A stretch of 64,000 nt of DNA from positions 10,847,508 through 10,911,507 of the forward strand of contig CM049313.1 in the NCBI GenBank assembly GCA_026874595.1. The letters are read 5' to 3'. The notes beneath the pieces are model-generated. The model saw only the letters and a program-made list of their open reading frames with translations, was not told where the DNA came from and made no database searches. Below are positions 47,501 through 59,624 of this stretch, in pieces. The translations under genes and the position numbers were made by a program. Positions within the stretch are counted from its first letter, which is position 1; each line of letters begins with the position of its first letter. This DNA is from Sipunculus nudus. Taxonomy: Eukaryota > Annelida > Sipuncula > Golfingiida > Sipunculidae.

Positions 47501-50500
47501 CTAAACTAAAACCTTGGTGCATATGATATATGGTGGCATAATTTCCAAACTATTTTCTGCTGCATTGAACATCATTTGGAAAGCCATAAGACTGCCAGCA
47601 TAACAGCCGGTGTTGAGCAATAATAAAGGCATTTTAAGTAAATGAACAGTATTGGTTTAATTTTAAATTAGATAACAAAGTTTGATCAAATTGATTGCTT
47701 TCATTTAAAAATACATCATACAAACCTTTAATATGGCTTGCAACCCCAGAGAATATGCAAGATATGCCAGAATATGCATGACGGCACCACTTGTTGACAT
47801 CGATTGATACCACTGTTAGTTGGTAGATGGCGCTATTTGTGATAGCACTGGGGACTGTAAGGGCACTGGATTTCTTTCATGGGGAAATGACGCACTAACT
47901 ACTTTCAAATCAACTTGACCCAAGTGAGGAATACTGGCCTTTTTTTTTTTTTTTAAAGATTTTTTTGGTGGAGGTAACCGCCTCCATTTTTTAAATGCTT
48001 GCTTAACTAAGTCTATATACAACCGCAGAATTTCCATTCCGGTTTCGGACTCTGTGACAGGGGCTTGCACACAATGCTCTGGTGTCAACCAGGTTCGGTG
48101 ATTCACTCCTGCGGGTCCTGGGTGTGTCTCATCCCCATTGCTGGGTCATAACACCGAGGAACCCCTGAAAGGCGCACTCGTTTGTGAGTGAAACCCGACT
48201 GTTGGGTACAGTCTCCCCATTGGGCCTGCAGTGCACCCACCCTGGGTAGGGGTCGACCTGGAAAATCTCACCGGCTCGGAAGAGATTCGAACTCACGATC
48301 TCCTGGCTTTGAGCCCTGCGCTCTACCCCTGAGCCACAGAAGCCGGTCTGGAATACTGGTCTTAATGTGATTGCTTTCTTAGTTTTAATTAGCCTACTGG
48401 TGACAGCGTCATGGTCAGATTAATCAGTTATGTGATCACGGTCACATCTAGCTCTAGCTCCTGTCGGCTCTCCCTTAAGGATCCTGGATACTTAGGACGC
48501 ACAAATGCAATCAGCCCCCGCCTTGACAATGGTGAAGGTGACCCTCATGGGTGGCATGGCTTTCAGGTCTGTGCACCCTGCCACTTTAACTTATATCTTA
48601 CATAAAACAATTCCTTTCAGGCCTGAGTGAGCACATTTCTGAATTACTTTACAACTTAATGAAAATAAGACTATTTGCTATGATTACAAGAGCAACAATC
48701 TGATAACGGTGCTAGATCTAAGAAACTTTGTTGAGTCAGTCCTACTGTCATTTTCAGAAGTTCACCGCCACGGAACCAGAAAATTTTCATATTACTATCG
48801 GAAATACATAATACTTCGTCAACGATTTAAGCCAGAAATGGGGTGTGAATTATACACAGGGTTATTGGTTTTTCCAACCAAATTATGGCTCTAAATGGGA
48901 GTGTGGATTATGTACGGGAGCAGATTATCTTTGGTAAAAGACAGTAGTATTTGTCATGAATATAGCAAAATGTAACTCCTTGCCACTATTATACAGAAAA
49001 TATAGTAAATACATTTAAACAAATTGCAACTTGATTGTGATTAATGTAGCTGACCTTCAAGGGAGACTTTGCTGGTGTTTTGCTTTGAGGAAGCTGTCCA
49101 TTCTCTTTTAAACTGGAGCCATCCTGCGGAACTGAGCCATTCTGTTTTCCACTGGGATTATTTAAAGGCTCCTCCTGAGATGATGTTACAGCTGGGTGCT
49201 GCCATGGTGATGGCTGATCATCATCCAGCCTCAGTTCATTTTCCTGCTGCATCAGTTCATCAAACATTGCATCCACATCTACTTCATCATTCTGTAGAGA
49301 AATGATGAACAAAAGGGAAATGATAACCATGATGACTATAACAAGTGGAGGATCGTGATGATTAACAAGGAAAGAGAGGATTAACAAGGTGGTGATTACA
49401 AAGTACAGAAATTATTAACAAGATGATGACTAACAAGAGGATAAATGATTAAGAAAACCATGATTAACAAGAGGGGGTTAACATTGTCAAGATGGTTTAC
49501 AAAATGATACTAAACAACAGGGGAAATTATTAATAAGAAGAAGATTAAAAGAGGGGGAATGATTAACAAGATGATAAAAAACAAGAGAGGAAATTATTTA
49601 CAAGCTGATAATTGACAAGAGGGAAATGATTAGCCATATGATTGACATGGGACAAATGATAAGGTTATTATTAAAGAGAGTGTAAATGACTGACAACATG
49701 ATTAACAAGAGAACTGATTAACAAGATGATGATTAATAAAAGGAGAAATAATTTACAAGATGATTAACAGGAGCAGAAATGACCCACACATCCAAGCAAA
49801 TTTATTTCTGAGTGGTCTTAAAAGTGAGAACTGTTAAGAAGGCTAGATGTAAGTTTCAGTTCACAGTACACTTAAAAGATCATTCTCGACTTGTAGTAAG
49901 AATTAAACATACCTATCAAAGGTGTCTTATTTTATTTAACTCTGCTAGAAAACCATGAATATGACATATTTGTCATGACTTTGAAACTTGTATGCTAAAA
50001 ACGAAACCAGGTGTAAGATAGTATAATCGGCATTTACCATAAACTTTGCCATTTTGAACGGTTATTTCGTCATTTTCAAACTGGGTTAGTATGTGCATGG
50101 GAAAAACGACAACAAGCGGTATAGGACAATACACATTTTAGACCCAACATTACACGGCTGGTTGACAATTTATATACAATTAGGTCAGGTAGATATGATG
50201 TCCCTATGGACCTTTCACGTGGCGTGAGTGCAAAACACTAGGTTATATTCGTGTCGCGAGTGCAACACACTTGTGGGGGGCTCTTTAATAATAAGAATCA
50301 GTCGCAGAGAAAACACCTGGGTTCTACTGTGGCCCATGAACTAAAATGACTGATTTTGAAGTGCTTTAAGGTATATCAGGGATATATGACAAACACACTA
50401 TTATACTAAAAGTACAATCTGACCATAGTTGCCAGCAGTAAGCTGGGGACTATAATAAAAACACCTATTAATTCAACAAGAAAGTGGGAACTCAAACTGT

Positions 50501-53500
50501 AATTATTGGAAACTTTTATTTTCTGGGTCAGAACCAAGGCAATTATTAAATACCTGAGGTTGAGTTTGACCTTGACCTTCATCCTGGTCTACAACCTGGT
50601 CCCCATCCTGGTTTGTAAAGTCATCATCCAGTACTGGCATGTCTAAACGTATCCTCTTGACGCAGTTCTGTAAACAGACAAGGAAATCAGTCAAATATAA
50701 AAGATAATATGGTCAAATGATAATACTTTAGGCAAAGTCTCTGGCCACTCTGGATTTTAAATAAGAATATAAAACATTTGATCAAGGTCACTTGCAAAGT
50801 ATGAATAAAACTGAAAATGATGGGTTCTATCTTGCATATTTCAGCCAACTTTTTTCACTGCCTGATAGCACCATATATATTTGTGGAAATGTGAGCAGAA
50901 ATGGACCAAATTGCTGGAGTACTATTTAAAGTATAAATCTATATATCAAGATATTTCAAATTATGTTACCCTAACAATGAATGCCAACTAAACCCCTGAC
51001 AACTGAAGATGAATGGTGAATTTTTAACCAGGGATTTTTGTTTGAAAATTACTTTATTTAGTTAAACAACTTTAATCACTTCAAAGACCTACTCGAGACC
51101 ATAACAATGTTCTATGTGGACCTTAGAGACATGTTTGCTAACATCTGTTTTCAGGTTTCATGAATCTGGTCTGGACTGATATATATGTCAATTAAATATT
51201 TAATTTGCTGTGTCATCATATCAGTCCGACTCAAGAACTACCTGTTAAAATTGAAAGTGCACACTCCATGGAATATATATATATTTATATATATGGCCAC
51301 CCTACTGCAAATTTCTAATCTGTATCAGATATTTGATTTGTTCTTTTTTTTCTGAACTATCAACCTTTCTCTAATTCTTTCATCAATTTATGATCATTTG
51401 AATTTATATTATCAACAACATGCCAACAATTCTGGGTCACTTGAATGCCTCCAACAGGCATGGAATCATGCACTCAAAGTGCATTGGCAGCTTTAAATTT
51501 AAAGGAGGGGGTTTCCTAGATCTTCTTCTAGACATGCAGCTTATACTAAAGAATTTACGGTACTTAAGATCTATTTTTTGGTGACATATTGCTTGTTTAC
51601 ATGTGGCTCATCAAACAGAAGAACTCTAAAACATCAACAAGAGCACCACAAGGGTGCATAATATGCCCATCTTGTCTTGTGACCTCTGACCTTGTTGAAT
51701 GTGCATGGGTTTTGCCAAGGATTTTTATTCAGGTAAAAACTCTATAGGTAAATATTCATGAGTTTAATGAAAATCCTGAAGATTTTTGCTAAGTCTTAAT
51801 GTCACCATCCACGTCCTGTCACCTCTGACCTCATTAAATATGCAAAGATATTGCCTGGAATTGAACTTAGGCGAGACATTATACTGGTTAATATATATAT
51901 TGGTTAGGTTTCATCAAAATCTAACCTGTGTGTGAACCCTCACCTAAAAGTATCATTAGTTTAGTGGGGAAATTTCAATTTGTCCAATGGAAATACCAAT
52001 ATATTGTACTGGGTCTGACAGACTACAGGTCACTGAACATTACTTGTTCTCTATTGTGAGTATAAAAGTGCTACCTGGACTTCTTTCTTTGATCCTAGTT
52101 TCTCCATTCTTTCCAGCAGGTCATCAAACTGTAGTTTGGGGAAAAGTCGATGGCCCCAGTGCTGTAGCTTACCCATCAACATGTTCAAGTCCTCTTTCTG
52201 TAATGAGGAAACAGTAATAACATTTTAAACATTTGCATTACATTGCAATTCTTTATCAACAATTAAATCTGATGGTTCAGGGATCATAGGGATCATACTA
52301 ACATAAGTCCAGCATATTTCTAGGATTGTTCTTGCCTTAACCGGGACTTAAAAATACCACAGTTAGCAAGGGTTTTTAATTCACAATATTTGAAAAAGGG
52401 GAATTATAATGGTTAAAACTTTCTTGAACAAGAGCACTGCAAACAAGCATAATATGCTTGTGACCTCTGACCTCATTAAATATGTGCGAGTCTGGATGAG
52501 AAGGTAATTCAGGTGACAAACCATTTTGGTTAATATGTATGAGTTTCATAAAAATCCATGTGATTTTTGTTGAGTCACCAAAGTGCCTCCAAAGTGCGGT
52601 GACCTATGACCCCATTAAATATGCATGGATTTTGCTGGAAATCAAACTTGACAATATATTTCATTGATTGACATTTCTGTAAGTTTTTTCAAAAGCCTTC
52701 ATATTCTTCATAAGTTACTGCAGCAACACCACAAAGTAGCCTAGTGAGCCGTGACTTTATAAAATATGCATAGATCATAGATGTTGCCCATAATCGAACT
52801 CGGGCAAGATAATCTGTTGGTGGTTAGTTATGGTGAGTTTCGTGAAAATCCATCATAGCCCTCGGTAAGTTTTCACAGTGACACTAAAAGTTAACGGATG
52901 GACAGACAGACGGACAATGGATATACCATAATACTTCCGTCGTATGACAGGCATATAAAAACATGCCCCAATCTACACAGGGGAACTTTTCTTTATACTA
53001 CAGTCTCACTGGCATCTCATGCAAATGATCCATAAAAATTGATTGATTGATAATATAAATAACTAGATATTTCTGCGGTGCCATAGTATCCCCAGACAAT
53101 TAACCACCCCCCTCCCCCCAGCCCTTGATAAGACGCATCTAACCTGTAAGTTTGGTGACTGTACAAACAATATTTTTTTGAGTTATTGCCCTAATTTCAT
53201 TTAACATTAATCACTGCTGTGACCTTGAAAAAATGTATCAAGGTCATCCATGTTCAAATTTGACCTAGCCATTGTAAGATGCATCAAACTTGTGGGTTTG
53301 GTGACTGTGCCTCAAATTCTTACAAAGTTATTCTGTTTAAACATCATTTTTGCAAGAAAACAACATAAGGTGGCACCATCTGTCTTCTGCAGAAAACATT
53401 GCTATCAAAGACCTTATGTCAATTTGATTTTTGGACCTATCCATGCATCCCTCAGTGAGATATTAAAGTAACATCATTTCAGAGTTATCGCCTGTGACCT

Positions 53501-56500
53501 TGAAAAATGCATCAAGGTCATCCATATTCGTATTCTTAGCCTAGCCCCTGATAAAATGCCTCTAAACTGTAGGTTTGGTGACTGTACCACAAATTTATTT
53601 TGAGTTATTGCCCTAATATCATTTTAGCATAATTGCTGCTGTGACCTTGGAAAAAAATGCATCAAGGTCATCCATGTTTGAACTTGACCTAGCCATTGAT
53701 AAGATGCATCAAACCTGTGGGTTTGGTGACTGTACCTCAAATTCTTACAGTTACTGCGTTAACATCATTTTAACAAGAAAACAAAACAAGGTGGCGCCAC
53801 CTGTCTTCTGCAAAAGACACAGCTTTCCAAGATCTTCGGTCAATTTGAGTTTTGGATCATTCCATGTATCCCTTACCGAGATATTAAAGATTTTGTGTGA
53901 ATTTCACCAAATATGGGAATATTCAAGGTCAAGGCCACTCTCATAGGAAATGTCATGACCCCAATTTAAATAAACATCATCCCATAATCCATATCTATGT
54001 ATATGCATAATGTAAAAGAAATCTGTCCATTAGTTTTTGACTTATAATGCTCACAGTACTGTCTAGTGGCAATTTTGGGGGTATTAAAAGGCACATAAAC
54101 ATGTAAAGAATTATAGTTGGCGCCACCAGTTTCCTGGTAACCCTATCCATGATCTTCGATCAACTTGATTTTGGGATGAATCCATGCAAGATTTCTAGAG
54201 ATATTTAAGAATTTGTGTGATTTCCCCCAAATTGGACCTATTCAAGGTCAAGGACACTCTCCTAGTAAAGGTCATGACCTCATTTTAAATAGGTGGCGCC
54301 CTCTCACCCATATCTATACATATACCAAGTTTGGTAAGGATCCGTGAAATATTTTTTGAGTTATCGTGTCAACAAGATTTATATGCAGTGTCAGTGGCGG
54401 GACCGTCATGAAAACCTAGTATCCCCGAGGACGACACCTATTTAAAATGAGGTCATGACTTTGTCTGGGGATACAATAATAGACCTTTTAAATTACCCAT
54501 AAACCAAACATTATTATTAGAAATGTCAGACAATTCAAACAAGAATTTCCATTCCTTAGGCTTTCCACATTCCCTTAGATTTTTGTCAAAACAATAAGAT
54601 TTTGCATGCAAATATAATAAAGGATCTTCTGTAGCTGACAGACTGGTAAGAATGCAAAAATGGAAAGCTCACTAAACATTGAGAAAGTAAAAATTGTGAA
54701 TATTAACAATGCAAAAATAAAGTCAGCCACAGTAACTAGCACAATACGTGGTAAATACAACATTTACAGGCATTAATCTATTATTTTGGATTGTAAAACT
54801 TCTAAAACAACTGTAAAAACAGAAACACTAAATCAACAACAGTCACAGTTGGGTCAGATGTCTGGTTCAGCTTATAAACCTGCATAATCAAAATACTGAC
54901 AGAAAGAAAACATATACAGCATGAGTTGGTTTATCAATTTTACAAAATTCAAACATGTTTTTCATCAACCAAATGTGACCAGAATATATAATCAACTCTG
55001 GAACAGCTAGTTTGCCATGATGCTTTCACTAAATTCCAAGACAAATGCTCAAAGAATGTGATTTCCCAGGCCTAGATTTTGAAAACGTAATTTTTAAGGA
55101 CTTTTCAGGAAATCAAGGACAACTAACAAACCCTGATGTCTAACTGAAAATACAGAGAAAGGAAACCAGATCAAGAAATGTTCTAACCAGATCCAAGTTG
55201 TTCTAACACAATAACTTATGATCAGTTCAGGATTAAACTAAAATTTTCTTTCAGAAAATATATACACTCAAGATTAACTTTTTATTATTCATGAAGCATA
55301 CAGGTAATTGCATGGAAAACATGAAATGTAATTAATGTTTTGGAAATAAATTTAATGAGAAGTTAAATATAGGATTAATATAGGCTTGGAAATCAAACTA
55401 TAAGACACCATATATGTACTCTGCTGTGTAATATAAAGGAAGCCAATTATTTTCATACCTCTCATATTTACAGATAATTCACAGGCCTGCTATAGCAATT
55501 TGAATGAAAATATGCATACTGGAAATTTTATCAGTCAAACAAATGAATGATGCAATTACCTCATGACCTTTTCCCTTGAACTTGACCTTCTCAAAAACCT
55601 TTGGTAGCACTGCTAGGCCACGTTCACCCCGCAGCCTGCAAAAAGATCATTTAATTGCAAAATTCCATTTAACAGGATTAGCTCAGTGACAAGAGGATAG
55701 CTGAAATTCATGTTGTAATATTAACATATTACAAAATGGAAATACTGTAAAAATCGATAAAATTTGTGAGAATGCAATTTTCTTGAATTTTTAAATTGCA
55801 ATGATTTAAAATTTAGATAGAAAAGGCCCTACATTTTGCAAGAAAAAGTGGTTGATAAAGGGTGAATTGCAAAAACATAAATTGCACATTAATTACGCAC
55901 TTGGCCACCATACAGCTCTGGTTTGTGTTAACCAAATGGATTTAATACTAGCATTACTCTAACTGATGCAAGAATTATCTTTAAAACTTCAATTTGAGTA
56001 TATAAATTCCCCAAGCAATTTGTGAAAATAACATGCTTACAAAAGGTTGTTCCATGTCAGTTCTTGAAATTTGGATTTCATGAAAATTACCAGTTCTAGT
56101 TATTCTACAGTATATGAACCTGATAATGAAGATAAGAACAAAATACCTGGCATAAATAAATGTGACCTAATGTTCAAATATCACAACACTTCAGAATATA
56201 ACACTAACGAAATGGCTTCAAATACCAACTTTGTACAATCAAATAATATCAATAGACCTACAAATTTTCCAATATGAAATATCACGCCTCGGGCTCTCAT
56301 TATAGCAAGCTTTGCTTCATGCTTACACTGTGACCTGTTATGATGTGCTTCCACACTTGCAATCATGAAACTGTGAATTGTGACACAATTAGGACACAAC
56401 AAAAAGAGAATTTTAAGGTCTTTAATATTCATATACACTGGTGTACCTGTCTGTAAAAAGTGGAAGGACCATCAGAGGAGGGGTTCATTGGGTGCAAATG

Positions 56501-59311
56501 TAGTTCAACATATAATTTAAGGGACTTCATCAAAAATGGCTGAATACTATAGAGAAATTTTGCACTTGGTTAAATATGAAACAAAAGCATGTTAATTACC
56601 CATCTGTAAAGAATGTCTGATGGCAAGAAATCATTAATGAAAAATACTACACTTGGCTTCATATCTGCAAAGCTGAAATATAACCATTTCTCCATTTCTT
56701 ACATTTTGGGAGGGTTTTGTTTTTGCCATCCTTCAAGAACCTATAAGATCTAAGTATAGCATTACCTTTATTTATTATAATACAAGAATAAATGCTACAG
56801 TTCTCATTAATTATGTTACAGTCATATCATGACCCGTGTCACAATTGGTATATCCGCCATGTTGTTTAACTTGTTTTCACAGTAATGTTTGCATGGGCTG
56901 ATTATTTCTGATACAGGGATTTCCATTAATGGTTATCCGCTGCCCAGAGCATGTAAAATTTCTGGCTGCATGACAACCAAGTAGAATAATTGATGACACT
57001 GTAAAATATTTGAATAAAATGCTAAAAACATAGACATAGGCAGATGGTCTTCAGGCTGACTTAAGGTTGTGAATTTTGGTAAAATGCTTTATTGTGAATT
57101 GTTATTGTCACTGAGTGAAATACAGATGATTACAAGTATTGAAGCCATATAGCAATGCTATGTGAAGATTTGTTTAGGTTGCTGCAGGAGACAAACCTTG
57201 CTGGATCCAGCTTAGGCTGTGGTTTGACAGTTCGCTTTGATGCTCCTTTTGACTTGTCTCGCAGCTTGGCCACTACATCAGCATCAGCTGAAAAAAAAGC
57301 ATCTTAAGTAGAGGATTTTCAATGCAATTCTTGATACAGCTGGCACTGCCACTCTTACATTATTGATAGCAGTGTTGGGAGTCGCACTCTTGATCACAAT
57401 CGATCATCGACAGCAACTAATGATTTATTGTTAGTCGCTTTTTAGAAGTTTTAGGAATCTGTTTCATGATCAATCAACAGAACAAATTAGTTGATCTCTA
57501 GAGGTATGAAATTTCTTATCAAATATGATATGTACATCCTCTCAATTTATATAGGCCTTATATTGGCTAATATATCTAATCACTCTATAGCCTTCATGTG
57601 TATATAATAAATTAAGGTGTGAATCTATTAATAATAAACACATGTATATTGTTCTAATGTTATTTATATAAATTTTATGAAAGCGTACTATCCTTTTTTA
57701 TAAAGCCTAAGCTTTGTCAAAAACTCTGTTATCAATTATGGCAATACAAAATCAATCATCAAATCATCAGCATCAGTCAATCAATCATAATTATAATTGA
57801 TCATGGGTCCCAACACTAATTTATGGACTCTACTTTTGAGGAGGGAATAACTGTCACTACTTTGGATCACAAGTTCTGACATTCAGCGCTCTTAATATCA
57901 ATTTTCAGTCAACATTCAGCTGTCTTTTATCAACAAACTAGACCTGGTTATTAAAACATAAACAGAAATGATTTCTCTTATAAGCTCACATTGACTGACA
58001 AGACATTCTGCCATGTTTACTGAAATAACCATGCCTAGCACCACATAAGTTCAGCAATACCAGAAGACATTCTCAGCCTTTTTATTTATTTATTTAAAGA
58101 TTTTTTTTGTTGGGAGGTAACCGCCTCAATTTTTAAATGATCGCTTAACTAAGTATCATGTACATCTGCAGAATTTCATTCCAGTTTCAGACTACATGAC
58201 GGGGGCTTAATCACGATAATTCTTGCGTCAGCCAGGCTTGGTGTATCACTCCTGTGGGCCCTGGGTTTGTCTCATCCCCATTGCTGGGTCATAACACCAA
58301 GGAATCGTTTGTGAGTGAAACACTACTGTTGGGCAGTGTCACCCCATTAAGCCTGCAGAAGGCTCACCCTGGGTAAGTGCCAACTGTAAAATATCTCACC
58401 ACCTCAACTGAGATTTGACCTTACAATCTCCAGGTTTTGAGTCCTGTGCACTAATCCTGAGCCACAGACATTTTTGTTGTAATTTGACTGTGATAAAAAC
58501 AAATATACTACCAAGAGCACCATAAGAAGGCATAATGGTAATTTGCCTGTTGAATGTCTTGTGACCTCTGACCTCATTAATATGTGCAAAGTCAGCCGAG
58601 AACTGAATTCAGGTAAGAAACTTTATTGGTATATATTTATTTTCATGAGTTTCATGAAAGTCCATTAAAGATTTGTTAAGTCATCTCAATGCCACCATAG
58701 TCAGGTGACCTCTGACCTCAGTAGATACATATGTTTTTTTGCAGAAAATCAAACTCAGGCAATATGGTTTTTGATACTGTTCAATATTTCTCTTCAGTTT
58801 CATCAAAATCTGTGAAAATTTCTGGTCACTCTTGCAGCAACACCACAAAGAAATCCTGTTGACCTCTGACCTCAATTAATATGCATGGATTATGCGGAAA
58901 ATCACACGGGTGGGACAATCAACAGGTAAATAGTTATTTGGAGTTTCATGAAAATCTGCAGTTTCCTGGTAAGTTATTGTGGCAAAACTAAAAGTTAATG
59001 GACAGAGGGACTCTGCCAATACCATATAAAGATCCACCTAAGATGGTGGAAAATCATATAAAAACTTAATTCTAGAGACAGTTGATTATTTCACTGAGTC
59101 TTCTCAGAGCCAACGATAATCATTTTGCATTGGTTTATATGTAAACCCAGGTGTTATGCATGCTTTTACCTTCATTTTGACTGGGGTCCACTTGAGTTAG
59201 GTCGGGAACTTCCAGATCAGGCAGGCTTGGCATCGCTATATCTTCATCCATCTGTTGTTGGTCTCTTTCATCAAACAGGTCTCCCATATCCATATCCACT
59301 GATGCCATCAT
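43822..59311 (-). CDS. TIPIN: TIPIN (TIMELESS-interacting protein, Swi3/Csm3 family), complete, eight coding exons
   Basis: Exons 59311-59170, 57287-57197, 55635-55560, 52197-52075, 50667-50554, 49291-49055, 46259-46169 and 44594-43822 join in one frame of 549 codons (548 aa; human about 301). Residues 1-47 are acidic, with [20 protein letters not shown]. About residues 60-160 form the Swi3 domain: [80 protein letters not shown]. Residues 183-261 are polar. A basic helix [20 protein letters not shown] follows, matching the vertebrate ERNKQLALERR region, and then an acidic tail of about 255 residues. TIPIN binds TIMELESS, stabilises stalled replication forks and supports ATR/CHK1 checkpoint signalling with Claspin and RPA. 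These roles are known for the family and inferred here. AAGAB lies downstream in convergent orientation. Confidence 0.95.
44595..46168. other. TIPIN intron 7
   Basis: AT-rich. 45140-45340 relates to 9140-9300. Nothing else recognised. Confidence 0.55.
46169..46259 (-). CDS. TIPIN: TIPIN coding exon 7
   Basis: Acceptor AATTTTCAG, donor GAAG|GTTGGT, phase 0 to 1. Encodes the conserved basic helix [20 protein letters not shown]. Confidence 0.94.
46827..47005. mobile_element. Tc1/mariner-type MITE
   Basis: CAGTGGAACCCCACAATTAT and GACCACC at the left, with an inverted GGTGGTCAC ... GGGTTCAATTG at the right, TA at each side. Non-coding. TIPIN intron between exons 6 and 7. Confidence 0.6.
47030..47350. 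repeat. Partial copy of the 53-kb core-repeat family
   Basis: Three diverged ~140-150 bp units with ATGGTCATCCATG, GACCTAGCC and CTGTGCCTC(T/A)AATTC landmarks, as in the 53088-54473 element. No terminal repeat was seen here. Confidence 0.6.
47938..48350 (-). mobile_element. tRNA-derived SINE, family A, copy 2
   Basis: The best copy. On the minus strand the tRNA-like head has an A box (TGGCTCAGGGGTAGAGCGC) and a B box (GAGTTCGAATCTC), then a conserved ~300-bp body and an A-rich tail. TIPIN intron between exons 6 and 7. Confidence 0.8.
49055..49291 (-). CDS. TIPIN: TIPIN coding exon 6
   Basis: Acceptor TTCTCTACAG, donor AAG|GTCAGC, 79 codons, phase 0 to 0. Contains [16 protein letters not shown], probably the RPA-binding-like acidic helix, then a Pro/Ser/Gln-rich stretch. 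Confidence 0.9.
49290..49790 (+). repeat. Degenerate purine-rich array of GATTAACAAGA-type units
   Basis: At least 15 irregular units such as GATTAACAAGATGAT, GATTAACAAGAGGGG and variants, abutting the upstream edge of TIPIN exon 6. Confidence 0.8.
50554..50667 (-). CDS. TIPIN: TIPIN coding exon 5
   Basis: Acceptor CTGTTTACAG, donor CAG|GTATTT, 38 codons, phase 0 to 0. Starts with [17 protein letters not shown] (end of the Swi3 domain), then an Asp/Gln-rich run. Confidence 0.95.
51634..51965 (+). repeat. Core-repeat family with DR1 motif, copy 1
   Basis: Starts AAGAGCACCACAAGGGTGCA. Two ~150-bp units with TGACCTCTGACCT or a one-base variant, then CATTAAATATGCA. Between TIPIN exons 4 and 5. 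Confidence 0.65.
52075..52197 (-). CDS. TIPIN: TIPIN coding exon 4 (Swi3 domain)
   Basis: Acceptor CATTACAG, donor CAG|GTAGCA, 41 codons, phase 0 to 0. Encodes [20 protein letters not shown] and LGSKKEVQ, the core of the TIMELESS-binding domain. Confidence 0.96.
52428..52950 (+). repeat. Core-repeat family with DR1 motif, copy 2
   Basis: Starts AAGAGCACTGCAAAC. Three ~140-150 bp units; ends with GGATGGACAGACAGACGG and ACTTCCGTCGTATGACAGG. Between TIPIN exons 3 and 4. Confidence 0.65.
53088..54473. mobile_element. TIR-bounded element with ~423-bp tandem units
   Basis: Ends TATCCCCAGACAA (left) and TTGTCTGGGGATA (right) are exact inverse. Inside, a unit beginning near 53121 repeats at 53544 (period about 423 bp), and sub-units carrying GACCTAGCC and GTTTGGTGACTGT recur about every 140 bp. 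Spurious open frames are shadows of the repeats. Between TIPIN exons 3 and 4. Confidence 0.7.
54474..57196. other. TIPIN introns around exon 3, non-element part
   Basis: AT-rich, with no repeat family recognised by eye. Open frames at 56071-56438 have no homology or coding signal that I can see. Confidence 0.5.
55560..55635 (-). CDS. TIPIN: TIPIN coding exon 3 (Swi3 domain)
   Basis: Acceptor CTTTTTGCAG, donor GAG|GTAATT, phase 2 to 0. Encodes [19 protein letters not shown] and KGKGHE, the family signature. Confidence 0.95.
57197..57287 (-). CDS. TIPIN: TIPIN coding exon 2
   Basis: Acceptor with a T-run then CAG, donor AAG|GTTTGT, phase 1 to 2. Encodes a basic stretch, [20 protein letters not shown]. 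Confidence 0.92.
57370..57818. mobile_element. MITE with AGTGTTGGGA tips (hAT-like?)
   Basis: AGTGTTGGGA at the left and TCCCAACACT at the right, each followed inward by GATCA/GATTGA-rich sequence. Flanking 8-mers match at 6 of 8 positions. TIPIN intron between exons 1 and 2. Confidence 0.5.
58081..58472 (-). mobile_element. tRNA-derived SINE, family A, copy 3
   Basis: Same body and tail as copy 2; A box TGGCTCAGGATTAGTGCAC is degenerate. TIPIN intron between exons 1 and 2. Confidence 0.78.
58500..59045 (+). repeat. Core-repeat family with DR1 motif, copy 3
   Basis: Starts near CCAAGAGCACCATAAG. Three units whose TGACCTCTGACCT motifs are at 58562, 58706 and 58860. Ends with the same AAAGTTAATGGACAGA tail as copy 2. 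Between TIPIN exons 1 and 2. Confidence 0.7.
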
Positions 59312-59346
59312 GGTTGCGGTTCAATGACTCTCTCTGTTCTTCTGCT
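59170..59346 (-). CDS. TIPIN: TIPIN exon with start codon (coding 59311-59170)
   Basis: Two tandem ATGs at 59311 and 59308; the first is chosen. Upstream, a good acceptor (TTATGTTACAG) places the exon edge at 59346, so 35 nt of 5' UTR lie in this exon and at least one non-coding exon must lie further upstream. Donor GAAG|GTAAAA, ends in phase 1. Confidence 0.85.
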
Positions 59347-59624
59347 CTGTAACATAATGAAGAAAAAACATACATCAAAGCATTCCGGGCTTCTACTCCA
59401 CGTTTGGAAAGCTTCATGCAAGAGGGGTCAGACTTCCAGCTAGTTTTAAACTGCAAGTTGGACTTCCAGTGTATACCTACCAGTAAACTACATAGTGGAA
59501 TTTTCATGTGTCTTATTTAACGTACTGTTAACAAATCATATACTAACAGATGGCCATCTATCAACAGATGTACCATGTCAGAGTTTCGAAGGTGATATCC
59601 CTTTTTGAGTTGATTGAGTGGCAA

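Noticed and set aside
53250-53946. Two related plus-strand frames of 73 and 101 codons
   Set aside because: Their similarity reflects the underlying ~423-bp DNA repeat unit; there is no coding constraint and they stop within the repeat.
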